64,000 nucleotides of DNA, taken from Shewanella sp. UCD-KL21. Lineage in GTDB: Bacteria > Pseudomonadota > Gammaproteobacteria > Enterobacterales > Shewanellaceae. Where the stretch lies: positions 62,383-126,382 of the forward strand of contig NZ_MPHK01000005.1 of the NCBI RefSeq assembly GCF_001957135.1. The letters are read 5' to 3'. Below, piece by piece: positions 19,932 to 29,510 of the stretch. Position numbers and translations under genes: made by a program. The notes under the pieces were generated by a model, which was not told where the DNA came from, did not search any database, and saw nothing but the letters and a program-made list of their open reading frames with translations. Position 1 is the stretch's first letter; every line of letters starts with the position of its first letter.

Positions 19932-22454
19932 CTATTGCACTGTAACCTTAACTGATTCTTCAGTCTTAATTCCGCGCGGAGTGGTGACGGTTAAAGTAAT
20001 CACATCTTCACCGGCTTCATCTGCTGCGGTGTAATAAAAATCTGCAGCTTCGATATCACATGATAGCCTAGGAGTAATATCCTTATATTTGAAACAAGTC
20101 GTATTTGGAACTGTGTAGCCATTAAAGGTGATAGAGCCATTGACTGCCGCAACCGTTAAAGTTGAACCTGCTGGCATCATTTGATTGGCACTGTCATACA
20201 GTTCAACTTTCACTTTTGTCATGCTCTCAGGTGAGATGGGTGAATCACCAAATGCACCGTTATCATCAGAAGTAATAATAGTTGCAGTTGAGCCTGATAG
20301 CGTTAATACCGTCGCAGCGCGAATGTAGGTTTTATTGTTTTGCTCTTGTAATGTGCCGCAATTACTGCCTTCACATTGTGGGCCGTTAAACAATGTATCA
20401 CCGTCTTTATTATAGTCTTTACCTGAGGTGTTGAAGTAAGGTTCACCTTCACGGCGAACACCTGACTCATCATCATCCCTAAAGGCATCGCCTAAATCAC
20501 TAAACCCACCTTGATGATAAGTTTCAATATCCATACCATTGCCGGTACATACGGTTTTGTCACCATTTGGTTTTAAACATGCCTCAGCGATTGCGCCACC
20601 ATCAAATTCTTCATCATAAATATTATTACCGTTGGTATCAAAGAAGGTCTCATGACCTAATGCATAAGCCAATACAGTGACGCGATGATCTGTAGGGCGA
20701 GGGGCGGTTGAAGTCCAAACCACTGAACAGCTGCCATTGATAGTTGAACATGACGGCTGAATTTGGCCACCTTCTGCGGTGAAGTTAATGGTGGTGTCAT
20801 CAGGTGCTGGGTTGCCAAAGCTATCAGAGGCCAAAACGGTCATGGTAACTTCAACACCGTTAACATCAGCGGCTTCTGGGTTAAACAAAGATGGAGAAAT
20901 CGTAAAGCCCAGTTGTTGGGGCAGGCCAGTATTAACGGTTAACTGCTCTGATTGTGTGGTAATGATGGTGCCCGAATCTGCATCTTCTGCAGATGCTGAC
21001 ACTCTTACTGGCGTAGGCACTGTGCCCGATTGCACCGTAACGCTGACTAATCCGTTGGCATTACTAATAGCCTCATCACCATTGGCAAACTTTAAGCCGC
21101 CGATAACGGTATCTAAACCAAAGGTCACCTTTTGCTGCGCTGCAGGTTGACCATTAGCGCTGCTGATTAAGAAAGTTACTAATGAGCTTTCAGTAGAACC
21201 TGTACCGCCAGCGCCTTTAATTCTGATTTGAGTTGGCTCTGCTGAGACAAAACCTAAGCTCCCCAGTGTTTGGCGATCTAAAGAGAAATCGAAGCTGGCG
21301 TTGTAAGTATCATTACCAATAACGGCTGCAGCGATAATTCGTTGACTGCGGATACTGTTGCCACTGCAACTGCTATCTTGAAAGGTTGAGTCGGCTCTGC
21401 CTGAGGATGTCGTAACCGGAGTATCAAGACTCGCATCGCCATTGGCGACGCAATCAGCACTAAACGAAACACTTACAGGTGTTTGTAATGGCTCGAATGT
21501 ACCGTCAGCTGCTTCAACAATCACATCAGCATAAACGCCAAAACTTGCCCCAGCACCGATGGTGTAGGTGTCATTAATGGCAGTTAAGGTTGAACCAAGC
21601 TTACTTTCAATGAATGTGTCAGGGTCAACAATATAACCAAACTTAATTGTACCTTCAGGGATCACTTCATCACCACTTAGCACTTCATAAGCACTCGTAC
21701 CTGAAACCGTGGTGCCATCAAAGTCAGTAGTGGCAATTAAGCTATAAGCGCCAAGTTCACTGCTGTTTGGGGTGTAGCTAACAGTCGCAATACCATCAGT
21801 AGAGGTTAAGGCGGTATTTGGCGATAAACTGGCGCTGCCAGCCTGGAAGCTCACTAATTGATCCGCTATTGGTTGATTGCTGCCATCTAAAACTGCTGCT
21901 GTAAGCAATACGGCTTGATCAATCTTAAAACGGGTTACCGTTTGCCCTGCCTGAGTAATACTGGCATTGACTGTGATAGTTTCAGGTGTTGGCGTGGTCG
22001 CTGAGTTTATAAATTCAAAATTACGTGAGGCAGAAACACTGTCATCAGTTTCACTATCTGTCGGGGTATGAGACACCACTAAGGTACCTGCGCCGACAGT
22101 ATTATCTGTGGTGCTGATGAATACGCTGGCGATACCGCTGCTGTTTGTTAAGGTGCTATCAACGCTTGCTTGACCAAAACTTGGCGCGAAGCTGACAATG
22201 GCGCCACTGACGTTGCTATTGGATTGTGTTAACTGGGCGACTGCGCAAAAGCTCTCAGTTACATCAAAGCGTAATTCATCAGTGGTTTCAGCACATTGGC
22301 CATTAACAACACTTTGGTAGCTTAAGCTAATGCTGTAACTGCCTTCGCCTCCATTGCCATTATCGTTATCATCAGAAGGCCCATTACAAGCGGTCATTAA
22401 AAATAGTGAAGCAATAGAAAAAGGCAGCGCACGTATTATTGTTTTTAGTGGCAT
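19932..22454 (-). CDS. Large surface lipoprotein with Big-1-like Ig domains and calcium-loop-like segments
   Basis: This is an 840-residue protein with a lipoprotein signal (SLFLMTAC, lipidated Cys about residue 23 from this start) and then a glycine/aspartate/asparagine linker. Repeated bacterial Ig-like segments follow: patterns such as TSTDGIATVSYTP, NSSGIASVFIS and ISNANGLVSVTV recur through residues 60-580, as in intimin/invasin-like Big-1 domains. Around residues 600-700 lie several DxNxN/DxDxS-type loops (DTNGNNIYDEEF, DDDESG, DYNKDGD) that resemble EF-hand or dockerin calcium loops. Cysteine pairs are frequent. Likely an outer-membrane-anchored adhesin or matrix protein. I placed the start at the ATG nine bases inside the longest ORF because AAGGA then has normal spacing. 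Function is inferred. Confidence 0.82.
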   Translation of the reverse strand: MPLKTIIRALPFSIASLFLMTACNGPSDDNDNGNGGEGSYSISLSYQSVVNGQCAETTDELRFDVTESFCAVAQLTQSNSNVSGAIVSFAPSFGQASVDSTLTNSSGIASVFISTTDNTVGAGTLVVSHTPTDSETDDSVSASRNFEFINSATTPTPETITVNASITQAGQTVTRFKIDQAVLLTAAVLDGSNQPIADQLVSFQAGSASLSPNTALTSTDGIATVSYTPNSSELGAYSLIATTDFDGTTVSGTSAYEVLSGDEVIPEGTIKFGYIVDPDTFIESKLGSTLTAINDTYTIGAGASFGVYADVIVEAADGTFEPLQTPVSVSFSADCVANGDASLDTPVTTSSGRADSTFQDSSCSGNSIRSQRIIAAAVIGNDTYNASFDFSLDRQTLGSLGFVSAEPTQIRIKGAGGTGSTESSLVTFLISSANGQPAAQQKVTFGLDTVIGGLKFANGDEAISNANGLVSVTVQSGTVPTPVRVSASAEDADSGTIITTQSEQLTVNTGLPQQLGFTISPSLFNPEAADVNGVEVTMTVLASDSFGNPAPDDTTINFTAEGGQIQPSCSTINGSCSVVWTSTAPRPTDHRVTVLAYALGHETFFDTNGNNIYDEEFDGGAIAEACLKPNGDKTVCTGNGMDIETYHQGGFSDLGDAFRDDDESGVRREGEPYFNTSGKDYNKDGDTLFNGPQCEGSNCGTLQEQNNKTYIRAATVLTLSGSTATIITSDDNGAFGDSPISPESMTKVKVELYDSANQMMPAGSTLTVAAVNGSITFNGYTVPNTTCFKYKDITPRLSCDIEAADFYYTAADEAGEDVITLTVTTPRGIKTEESVKVTVQ

Positions 22455-22478
22455 CAGCAACATCCTTGTAAGTGGTGT

Positions 22479-23012
22479 TTATTCGGTTATTCCAGCTCGT
22501 AAATATTTAAATAATTCGATAAACGCTTTTGACTCAGGGCCTTTAGCGAGTTCTTTAGTGGTTTGTCTGATTAATTGACGCAATTTTTGACGTTCAAAAA
22601 GCGGATATTCAGCCAGTAAAACTTCAACTTCTTCGTTTGGATTTTCTAATAAGCGGGCACGTAACTTTTCAATTTTATGAACCTGTGCAGATTCATTATT
22701 GTTTTTATTCAATACATTATCGATTGATTTAATGATTGGCTCATGATCATAGCCACGCATTAGTTTGCCAATGTATTGTAAGTGACGACGATAGGCTTCT
22801 GTTTTTTGCTTAATATTTTTGGCTTTTAATACTGCATCGTATAAAAACTCTTCTAGCTCGACTTTATCAAGCTGCGTTTTACTTAATGCAATTAAGCGCA
22901 TGCCAAGCTCTTGAGCTTCTTCGCTTTCTTTTTTAAATTCTGTTCTGCTGACGTATTCATCGTCATTGTCATATGGCTGTTTAAAGTGATCTGAATCGCC
23001 GACAATTTTCAT
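22479..23012 (-). CDS. yjgA: Ribosome-associated protein YjgA / DarP (DUF615)
   Basis: This 177-residue protein (E. coli about 183) has the family pattern: acidic N-terminus with DDEYVSRTEFKKESEEAQEL, the LIALSKTQLDKV and RRHLQYIGKLMR motifs, and FERQKLRQLIRQT with a C-terminal LFKYLRAGI. YjgA/DarP associates with late 50S precursors and aids subunit assembly. I use ATG 23012 (MKIVGDSDHF), preceded on the - strand by GAGAGG; a longer frame to 23090 adds 26 unconserved residues. It is divergent from pmbA, the usual arrangement for this pair in gammaproteobacteria. Confidence 0.94.
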   Translation of the reverse strand: MKIVGDSDHFKQPYDNDDEYVSRTEFKKESEEAQELGMRLIALSKTQLDKVELEEFLYDAVLKAKNIKQKTEAYRRHLQYIGKLMRGYDHEPIIKSIDNVLNKNNNESAQVHKIEKLRARLLENPNEEVEVLLAEYPLFERQKLRQLIRQTTKELAKGPESKAFIELFKYLRAGITE

Positions 23013-23367
23013 AGTAATAAACCTCTCATAAATATCGGCGAATAATAGCACTTTCAGGGTGGTGTAGGCCACTGTATAACGGGTTTTCAAGCTTAAGCCG
23101 ATGAATATTTTTTAAATATGTTAAGGCTGGTCAATCTTTGATGCTTACCATCGTCTTCAGCTTGCCAAAAGAGCATGCCTGTAGAGACCGATTTATCAAC
23201 CAGCTGCATAGAATCAATCTGCGAGAATTCAATATGATACTCACTGATTAACTTAAGGTTAGTTTATTTAGCGCCATTGTGGTGGGTAAATCCTTGTTTT
23301 GATGGTTATCAATACAGTTTTGAATTTGATATGCTAAGCCTAACAATGGAAACTAAAGAGTAAATTT
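23013..23367. other. yjgA-pmbA divergent intergenic region with a possible coding remnant
   Basis: This 355-base region must hold the promoters of yjgA and pmbA. On the - strand at 23093-23254 there is a stop-free stretch of about 53 codons, ending in TAA at 23093 and running back to a stop near 23255, with no start codon and ribosome-binding site near its beginning. The reading EFSQIDSMQLVDKSVSTGML then FWQAEDDGKHQRL looks protein-like, so it could be the eroded 3' end of a gene. I could not assign it. Confidence 0.3.
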
Positions 23368-24711
23368 GTGTCTACCAATAATATTGATACTGAATTAACG
23401 GCGTTACAAGATGCCGTTGCTGTCGCATTAGAGCATGCAAAAAAGTTAGGCACGAGTGCGGCTGAAGTTGCCATTAGCAAACAACAAGGTTTGTCGGTTT
23501 CAACCCGTGAAAAAGAAGTTGAAACCGTTGAATTTAATAAAGATGGTGCTTTAGGTATTACGGTTTACCGTGATGGTTGTAAGGGCAGTTCTTCAACTTC
23601 TGACCTTAGCCCTGAAGCTATTGCTGTTGCCGTTAAAGCCGCTGATGATATTGCCCGTTATACCTCATCAGATCCTTTTAGTGGCCTGGCTGATAAAGCA
23701 TTAATGGCGCAAACCATCCGCGATTTAGATTTATACCATCCTCAAGATATTAGCCCTGATGAACTAGCTCAGTTAGCCATTCGCGCCGAAGAGGCCAGTT
23801 TGTCAGTAGACAGTCGGGTGCAGCATTCAGATGGCGCGACCGCTAATGCTCATACTGCGGCCAAGGTTTATGGCAATAGTCACGGATTTTTAAAAGGCTA
23901 TTGCAGCTCACGCTATAGCTTAAGTTGTGTGGTGATCGGTGAAGAAGACGATGGCAACATGCAGCGTGATTATGATTACACCATTGCACGTAAATATAAT
24001 GAGTTAATGACGCCTGAGTCGGTGGGGATTTTAGCCGCTAACAAAACGGCGAGTCGTCTAAATGCTCGTAAAATTCCAACGGCTAAGCTGCCAGTACTAT
24101 TTTCGCCTGAAATCGCCACTGGTTTAATGGGGCATTTGATTGGTGCCATAAGTGGTAGTAGTCTGTACCGCAAATCGAGCTTTTTACAAGGTTCGATTAA
24201 CACGCAGCTGTTTCCTGAGTGGTTTAACATCGAGGAAAACCCACATCTTATCGGCGCTCTAGCTAGTGCAAACTATGATAGTGAAGGTGTGGCTACCCAG
24301 CAGCGTAATATTATCGATGCTGGCCATTTATCCACTTACCTGCTAACCAGTTATTCTGCGCGCAAGTTAGATTTAGTCAATACTGGTCATGCTGGCGGCA
24401 TTTATAACTGGACCTTAAGTCATAGCGGCCAAACCTTTGATGAATTGGTTAAAGCCATGGGTACAGGCCTTATCGTCACAGAAGTGATGGGTCAAGGCGT
24501 CAATATGGTCACGGGCGATTACTCTCGCGGCGCTGCTGGTTTTTATGTTGAGAACGGTGAAATTCAGTTCCCAGTAGAAGAAATTACTATCGCTGGTAAT
24601 TTAAGAGATATGTTCATGGGCATTCAAGGTGTGGCTAAGGATAGAGATTTACGTTCATCTATTCGCACTGGCGGTATCTTACTGAGTGAAATGAAAATAG
24701 CTGGTAGCTAA
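23368..24711 (+). CDS. pmbA: Metalloprotease subunit PmbA (TldE)
   Basis: This 447-residue protein (E. coli about 450) is of the TldD/PmbA family but lacks the HExxxH zinc site, as expected for the PmbA partner. Family landmarks are VSTREKEVETVEFNKDGALG near residue 50, LLTSYSARKL near 330 and MVTGDYSRGAAGFYVENGEI near 390. With TldD it forms the peptidase needed for microcin B17 maturation in E. coli. The start codon is GTG with AAAGAG upstream. It is monocistronic, divergent from yjgA and ended by a strong terminator. Confidence 0.96.
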   Translation: MSTNNIDTELTALQDAVAVALEHAKKLGTSAAEVAISKQQGLSVSTREKEVETVEFNKDGALGITVYRDGCKGSSSTSDLSPEAIAVAVKAADDIARYTSSDPFSGLADKALMAQTIRDLDLYHPQDISPDELAQLAIRAEEASLSVDSRVQHSDGATANAHTAAKVYGNSHGFLKGYCSSRYSLSCVVIGEEDDGNMQRDYDYTIARKYNELMTPESVGILAANKTASRLNARKIPTAKLPVLFSPEIATGLMGHLIGAISGSSLYRKSSFLQGSINTQLFPEWFNIEENPHLIGALASANYDSEGVATQQRNIIDAGHLSTYLLTSYSARKLDLVNTGHAGGIYNWTLSHSGQTFDELVKAMGTGLIVTEVMGQGVNMVTGDYSRGAAGFYVENGEIQFPVEEITIAGNLRDMFMGIQGVAKDRDLRSSIRTGGILLSEMKIAGS

Positions 24712-24750
24712 GCGCTACACTGCAGTAATACATTTAATGCCTTAACCTTT

Positions 24751-24776
24751 AAAACACCGACTTGTCGGTGTTTTTT
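24751..24776 (+). terminator. Terminator after pmbA
   Basis: AAAACACCGA (24751-24760) pairs with TCGGTGTTTT (24765-24774) around CTTG, then a T-run. Confidence 0.88.
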
Positions 24777-24903
24777 GTTTTATAAGAGTAATGGAACCCT
24801 CTAATTTACATAGCCTTTATGAGCTTTACACTTCTTGACAATCGATTACGCTCAAGCTTAGTCCTATCCATTAACATGTAGTTAAATCGTTAATGGAGTT
24901 GTT

Positions 24904-26267
24904 ATGTTTGATAAGAAAATGTGTGGATTAATGATGTTGGGACTGAGCTCCTTAACTCTAATGGGCTGTGATTCTTCCGATAGTGATGATGACAGTGAAA
25001 CTGATAGTGCTTATATCCAGTTTTATAATGCGTCGGCTAACAGCACAGCCACATCGTTGGTGATGGACGAGTATGAATACACTTCGGTGGCGTTTAGCGA
25101 CAGTATGCCCCGTTATAGTTACGCTACTGGCAGTGTCACCATGGAGATCTATGGTTCAGATGAAAATGGTGATTCAATCAGTATTTATTCTGAGGACATG
25201 GATTTAGATAAAGAAGAGAATCATTTATTTGTACTTTATGGTGATTATCACTCGCCGGAGCTACTGAAAGTTATTTATGACCGCTCGGATATAGATGACC
25301 TCAATAGCGATGAAGATAATGAATACAGTAAAATGCAGGTTCTGGTTGCCAATGTGACTGCAGAGGAAATGGCATTTGATGCTTATATCTCCCTCGACAC
25401 TGATTCATACGCCGATGCCACTATGATTGGCAGTGTTGATTACCGTGGGGTTACCTCAGAATTGATGCTCGACACTGATGACTATATTGTTTATCTCACC
25501 GACAAGGGTACAGATAATGTGGTCTATACCACTAGCAGTATGAGCCTAACCACAGAAACTGTTTATAAATTTATGATTAGAACAGTTTTGGTTCAGGTGA
25601 TTTAAAAGTAGTGATCGACAGTGTCGATTCAACCACAACGCCAACGTCTTACACTAACATCGATGCCACTGCTGATTTTCGGGTTTTTAACGGCCTAGAG
25701 CAACGTAGTTTAGATGTCGATGTGATCAGTAAAGCTGAGTCGCATTACTTACTGGATATCGCCCCTTTTACAGTAAGCGATTACCAGCAAACCGGTTTCA
25801 ATGATTATGGCGTCAGTGTCACTGATTCAGCCACTGCAGAAATACTGTTAGATAATGTACTAGTGACCTTTAACCAAGATGATGTGCGAACCTTATTGCT
25901 ATATCAAGATGACACAATTAAAGGCATGGTCATTGAACATGATTTGCGCCCAAGAGCCTTTGAAAACAACGTTGATATCGTCAATTTATCGCAAGATTAT
26001 GATGATTTAAGCGTGTATTTTGTTCGCAGCTCAGAGACCATTGAGTCGGCAGAATATAGCATCAAGGATTTGGATTTTACCGATCAAGACAGCTTAGTAT
26101 TACTCCATGATGATTATGAAATTAATGTGGTTTATGAGTCAGATACCGGTACTCAAACCTTATTATATCAATCTGATTTTATTAGCTTTGACGGTGAAAG
26201 TAATTACAGCTTTGTATTAATGCCAGATAGCAGCAGCTCTTTTGGGTATAACTTGGTACAGCTTTAG
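24904..26267 (+). pseudogene. Acidic DUF4397-like lipoprotein gene split by a one-base deletion
   Basis: Two adjacent frames read as one protein of about 455 residues. The first half (24904-25605) starts with a lipoprotein signal ending LTLMGC and a D/S/E-rich linker, then repeats of beta-rich, very acidic sequence (IQFYNASANSTATSLV). It ends by frameshift at a stop at 25603-25605. The second half (25611-26267) continues the same style (FRVFNGLEQRSLDVDVI) but has no ribosome-binding site. Inserting one A at about 25581 (AGA-AAC-AGT) restores IRNSFGSGDLKVVIDSVDST across the join, so this is a single-base loss in a short A-run. It may be a pseudogene, a phase-variable site or a sequencing error. 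The repeat style resembles DUF4397 lipoproteins; function is unknown. Confidence 0.82.
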
Positions 26268-26301
26268 TTATTGAGAGTAATAAAAACAGTAAACCAATAA
26301 A

Positions 26302-26328
26302 ATGCCGATAAATATTATCGGCATTTTT
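26302..26328 (+). terminator. Terminator after the split lipoprotein gene
   Basis: ATGCCGATA (26302-26310) pairs with TATCGGCAT (26316-26324), loop AATAT, followed by a T-run. The adjacent A-tract could also serve the converging - strand gene. Confidence 0.85.
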
Positions 26329-26378
26329 CTTTAAATTTGAGTCACGTTGCGAGTTTTACCAGCAATTGCTTATGTCGT

Positions 26379-27440
26379 TTAAGTTGCCATTAACGCCTTA
26401 TCAAACAATCGCCTAAAGGCATTTTCAAAGGCGGCTTGTAAGTCTTTAATATGCTGCTGCGGCAAACGATTAATCATCTGGGCGTATGAGACTGCTTGAT
26501 GGGCATAACAAACCACTTCGGCCATGCTCCAAGCTTGTTTTAGCTTTGGCAGTGGCTGAAATTGGCGCCATTGAGCTAAATATGCCTCAATAACTTGTTG
26601 TTTATCTGCACTGGGCGGCATTCTAAAAAGGTAAGTGCCATCAATAAAAGGGTGGCTAATGCAGGCATCACTCCAATCAAAGAAAACATACTCGCCATTT
26701 ACCTGAGCGACATTTTCAATATGTAGGTCACTGTGCACTAAGGTATTGGGTAAATGGTACTGCTGCAATGCGCTAATGGCTTGTTGTAAGGCTATCAAAG
26801 CGGAATGGCAATGCTGTGGCTGGGCAGTTATTGACTCAGGTAAGCGTGACATGATGCTGCTATCGTTAAAAATAGTGCTTAACTGCTGTGGCAGTTGACT
26901 GATATCGCGGGTTAAACAACCTGATGCAGATAAAGCATCAAGCTGCTGGGAGCTAGCTATTTGCAACTTGGCAAAGGCGTTAAAAGCATCGGCCCACACC
27001 GATAAAGGCACTGTCTCCTCCAAGGCTGCACCAAAGTCGCTGGCCAGTAACCATTGCTTGTCAGCATCAATGGTAATGACAGTAGCCGAGTGCTGAGGAA
27101 AAAGCTGGCTTAGCCGTTGAGCAACTTGTGATTCGTTAGAAAATAATGGCAAATGGGCAGTGGCTTTAAAATAAACATCACCTTCAGTGGTGGCATGTTT
27201 TAGCACCTGACCCAGAGCCCAGCATTTTACTTCTACTAGCTCGCCAATGGGCTCAATATTATTAGCTAACAATACAGACTTAACCCATGCATTGGCGCTC
27301 TTAGGCCAGTCTGGTAATTGCCAGGTTTGCTTTGCCGCAGCTGCTTTAGCTGTGGTTATTTCATTGGCTAGTTCATTGGTTAATTGCATGGCTAAATCAG
27401 CGCCAGTGGGCTGGCTGGAAGGTGACATTATCTTATTCAT
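26379..27440 (-). CDS. Phosphotransferase of the aminoglycoside/choline kinase-like (APH) family
   Basis: This 353-residue cytosolic protein has the APH-type catalytic loop LVHSDLHIENV (H-x-D-x-x-x-x-N) at about residues 236-246 and the metal-binding FDWSDA about 13 residues further on. The N-terminal lobe is poorly matched and no clear glycine loop is seen. Family members phosphorylate small molecules such as sugars, choline or antibiotics; the substrate here is unknown. Neighbours give no hint. The ATG at 27440 lacks a clear ribosome-binding site, and the in-frame ATG four codons later is an alternative. Confidence 0.8.
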   Translation of the reverse strand: MNKIMSPSSQPTGADLAMQLTNELANEITTAKAAAAKQTWQLPDWPKSANAWVKSVLLANNIEPIGELVEVKCWALGQVLKHATTEGDVYFKATAHLPLFSNESQVAQRLSQLFPQHSATVITIDADKQWLLASDFGAALEETVPLSVWADAFNAFAKLQIASSQQLDALSASGCLTRDISQLPQQLSTIFNDSSIMSRLPESITAQPQHCHSALIALQQAISALQQYHLPNTLVHSDLHIENVAQVNGEYVFFDWSDACISHPFIDGTYLFRMPPSADKQQVIEAYLAQWRQFQPLPKLKQAWSMAEVVCYAHQAVSYAQMINRLPQQHIKDLQAAFENAFRRLFDKALMAT

Positions 27441-27724
27441 TGTTATGGGGTTTTGTTTTTAGGGTAGCATGTGTCGCAGTTAAATAAAGGTGTACGTTTA
27501 GTTACGATTTATATAAACGGCAAATCGCTTAATAAACAATGTATTACGCTAGCTGTAACGAAAAGGCACAACTGTGATGTTGCACTTTAGCTGATATGTT
27601 AATTAAATAGGCTCCAATAATGAGATTTATTCGCTTTTTGCTGCTTAAACCGAATGATGTGCAGCAAAGTAAAATCGTAAATCCTAAGCCCTCAATCTAG
27701 AACATTAATAATAAGAGAGAAGCT

Positions 27725-29269
27725 ATGAACACCGCCAGTCGAACAGGCATTCTTGCCGCATTGTTATTTTGCTCTGTTTCCAGTGCCGCGATTGCTGAAG
27801 AGCCCGCAGTGAGCAAAAAAACAGATTATGGCCGTAACATCGCAGTGGATAGCACTGTGGTGACTAACCATAAAACCAAGGTGAACGGTAATAGCTTCTC
27901 CTATACCGCAACGGTCGGCACTCAGCCAGTTTGGAACAAAAAAGGCGAGGCGGTTGCCACTTTAAGTTATACCTATTATCAACGAGATAATATAAAAAAC
28001 ACCGCCAAACGACCGCTGTTAATCTCTTTTAACGGTGGCCCAGGCTCTGCTTCTGTGTGGATGGATATTGGTTATACCGGCCCGCGTGCAATTAATGTCG
28101 ATGATGAAGGTTACCCGCTACAACCTTATGGGGTGAAAACCAATCCATACTCGATTTTAGATATTGCCGACATTGTATATGTAAACCCAGTTAATACTGG
28201 CTATTCAAGAGTGCTAGCTAATAAAGGCGGCGAGATGCCAAGTAAAGATGAGCAGCAAGAGATGTTCTTTGGGGTTAACGCTGATATCAAATATTTAGCA
28301 GAATGGGTCAATACCTTTGTCAGTCGTAATGAACGCTGGCGCTCACCTAAATATCTGATTGGTGAAAGCTATGGTACCACTCGAGTTGCAGGCTTGGCGT
28401 TAGAGCTCCAAAATCGCCAGTGGATGTATGTGAATGGGGTGATTTTAGTTTCGCCGACAGACATGGGTATTGAACGTAAAGGCCCGGTTAAATCAGCTAA
28501 TCGCTTACCGTATTTCGCGGCAGCGGCTTGGTTCCACAAAGCCTTAAGCCCTGAACTTCAACAAGCTGACCTTGCTGAATTTTTACCTGAAGTTGAAGCC
28601 TTTACCATTAATGAATATATCCCTGCATTGGCCATGGGCGGCTTTATCGCTCCAGATCATAAGCAAAAAATTGCAGAGAAAGTGGCGCTGTATTCAGGCC
28701 TCAGTGTTGATGTTATTTTGAAATCAAACCTTGATGTATCAACTCGCTATTTTTGGAAAGAGTTACTGCGTGAGCGCGGTCAAACCATTGGCCGTTTAGA
28801 CTCACGTTATATCGGCATTGATAAGCAAGACGTTGGCGATAGCCCAGACTTTAACGCTGAGCTTATGTCTTGGTTGCACTCCTTTACCCCAGCAATTAAT
28901 GCTTACATGCGTGAAGAGCTAAATTACAAAACCGATGTGAAATATTACATGCTGGGTGATGTGCATCCGTGGGATCGCACTGAAAATAAAACCGGTGAAA
29001 ACCTACGTCAAGCGATGGCGCAAAACCCATATTTAAATGTGTTATTTCAAGCGGGTTACTATGACGGCGCGACGAACTACTTCGATGCCAAATACAGCAT
29101 GTGGCAACTAGATCCGAGCAGCAAAATGAAACAACGCCTTAGCTTTAAAGGCTACCGCAGCGGCCATATGATGTATTTACGTGCCGAAGACTTAAAGCAA
29201 TCGAATCAAGACTTACGTGAGTTTATTAAGAACAGTTTGCCAAAAGGCGATGTGGCAGCAAAATATTAA
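27725..29269 (+). CDS. Secreted serine carboxypeptidase-like peptidase (family S10)
   Basis: This 514-residue protein has a signal peptide (residues 1-24, cleavage near AIA-EE). The S10 landmarks are FNGGPGSASVWM at about 102-113 (substrate-binding region), the nucleophile S215 in LIGESYGTTR, an Asp-bearing AGYYDGATNYFDAKY segment near residue 445 and the catalytic His in YRSGHMMYLRAEDL near residue 480. Bacterial S10 proteins are periplasmic or secreted exopeptidases that release C-terminal residues. AGAGAG directly precedes the start. It stands alone with its own terminator; secreted peptide degradation fits a protein-scavenging marine lifestyle (inference). Confidence 0.92.
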   Translation: MNTASRTGILAALLFCSVSSAAIAEEPAVSKKTDYGRNIAVDSTVVTNHKTKVNGNSFSYTATVGTQPVWNKKGEAVATLSYTYYQRDNIKNTAKRPLLISFNGGPGSASVWMDIGYTGPRAINVDDEGYPLQPYGVKTNPYSILDIADIVYVNPVNTGYSRVLANKGGEMPSKDEQQEMFFGVNADIKYLAEWVNTFVSRNERWRSPKYLIGESYGTTRVAGLALELQNRQWMYVNGVILVSPTDMGIERKGPVKSANRLPYFAAAAWFHKALSPELQQADLAEFLPEVEAFTINEYIPALAMGGFIAPDHKQKIAEKVALYSGLSVDVILKSNLDVSTRYFWKELLRERGQTIGRLDSRYIGIDKQDVGDSPDFNAELMSWLHSFTPAINAYMREELNYKTDVKYYMLGDVHPWDRTENKTGENLRQAMAQNPYLNVLFQAGYYDGATNYFDAKYSMWQLDPSSKMKQRLSFKGYRSGHMMYLRAEDLKQSNQDLREFIKNSLPKGDVAAKY

Positions 29270-29327
29270 CTGCTAATGTTTAAAAGTAGCAAAGTCGCAC
29301 TGATTTTAGGCGGCTGAGCTATTGATT

Positions 29328-29351
29328 AAAAAGGAGCTACGGCTCCTTTTT
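29328..29351 (+). terminator. Terminator after the S10 peptidase gene
   Basis: AAAAAGGAGC (29328-29337) and GCTCCTTTTT (29342-29351) form a perfect stem with a TACG tetraloop ending in a T-run. Confidence 0.9.
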
Positions 29352-29510
29352 CGATATAAAAATCAGCATAAAGAATGCGAATACATTGCTGCGTGCAAAA
29401 TGGGATTTTAAGAATATAATTCAACGGATTAGCGATTAAATGATCCGTTGTAATATGGCTTCAATCAGCATACTAAGAATAATAAAAAGAAGAATAAGTT
29501 GGAGTGTTAA

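Noticed and set aside
27620..27700. Mini-ORF of 26 codons (MRFIRFLLLKPND...) before the S10 peptidase
   Set aside because: Too short, weak ribosome-binding site, no recognised leader-peptide pattern.
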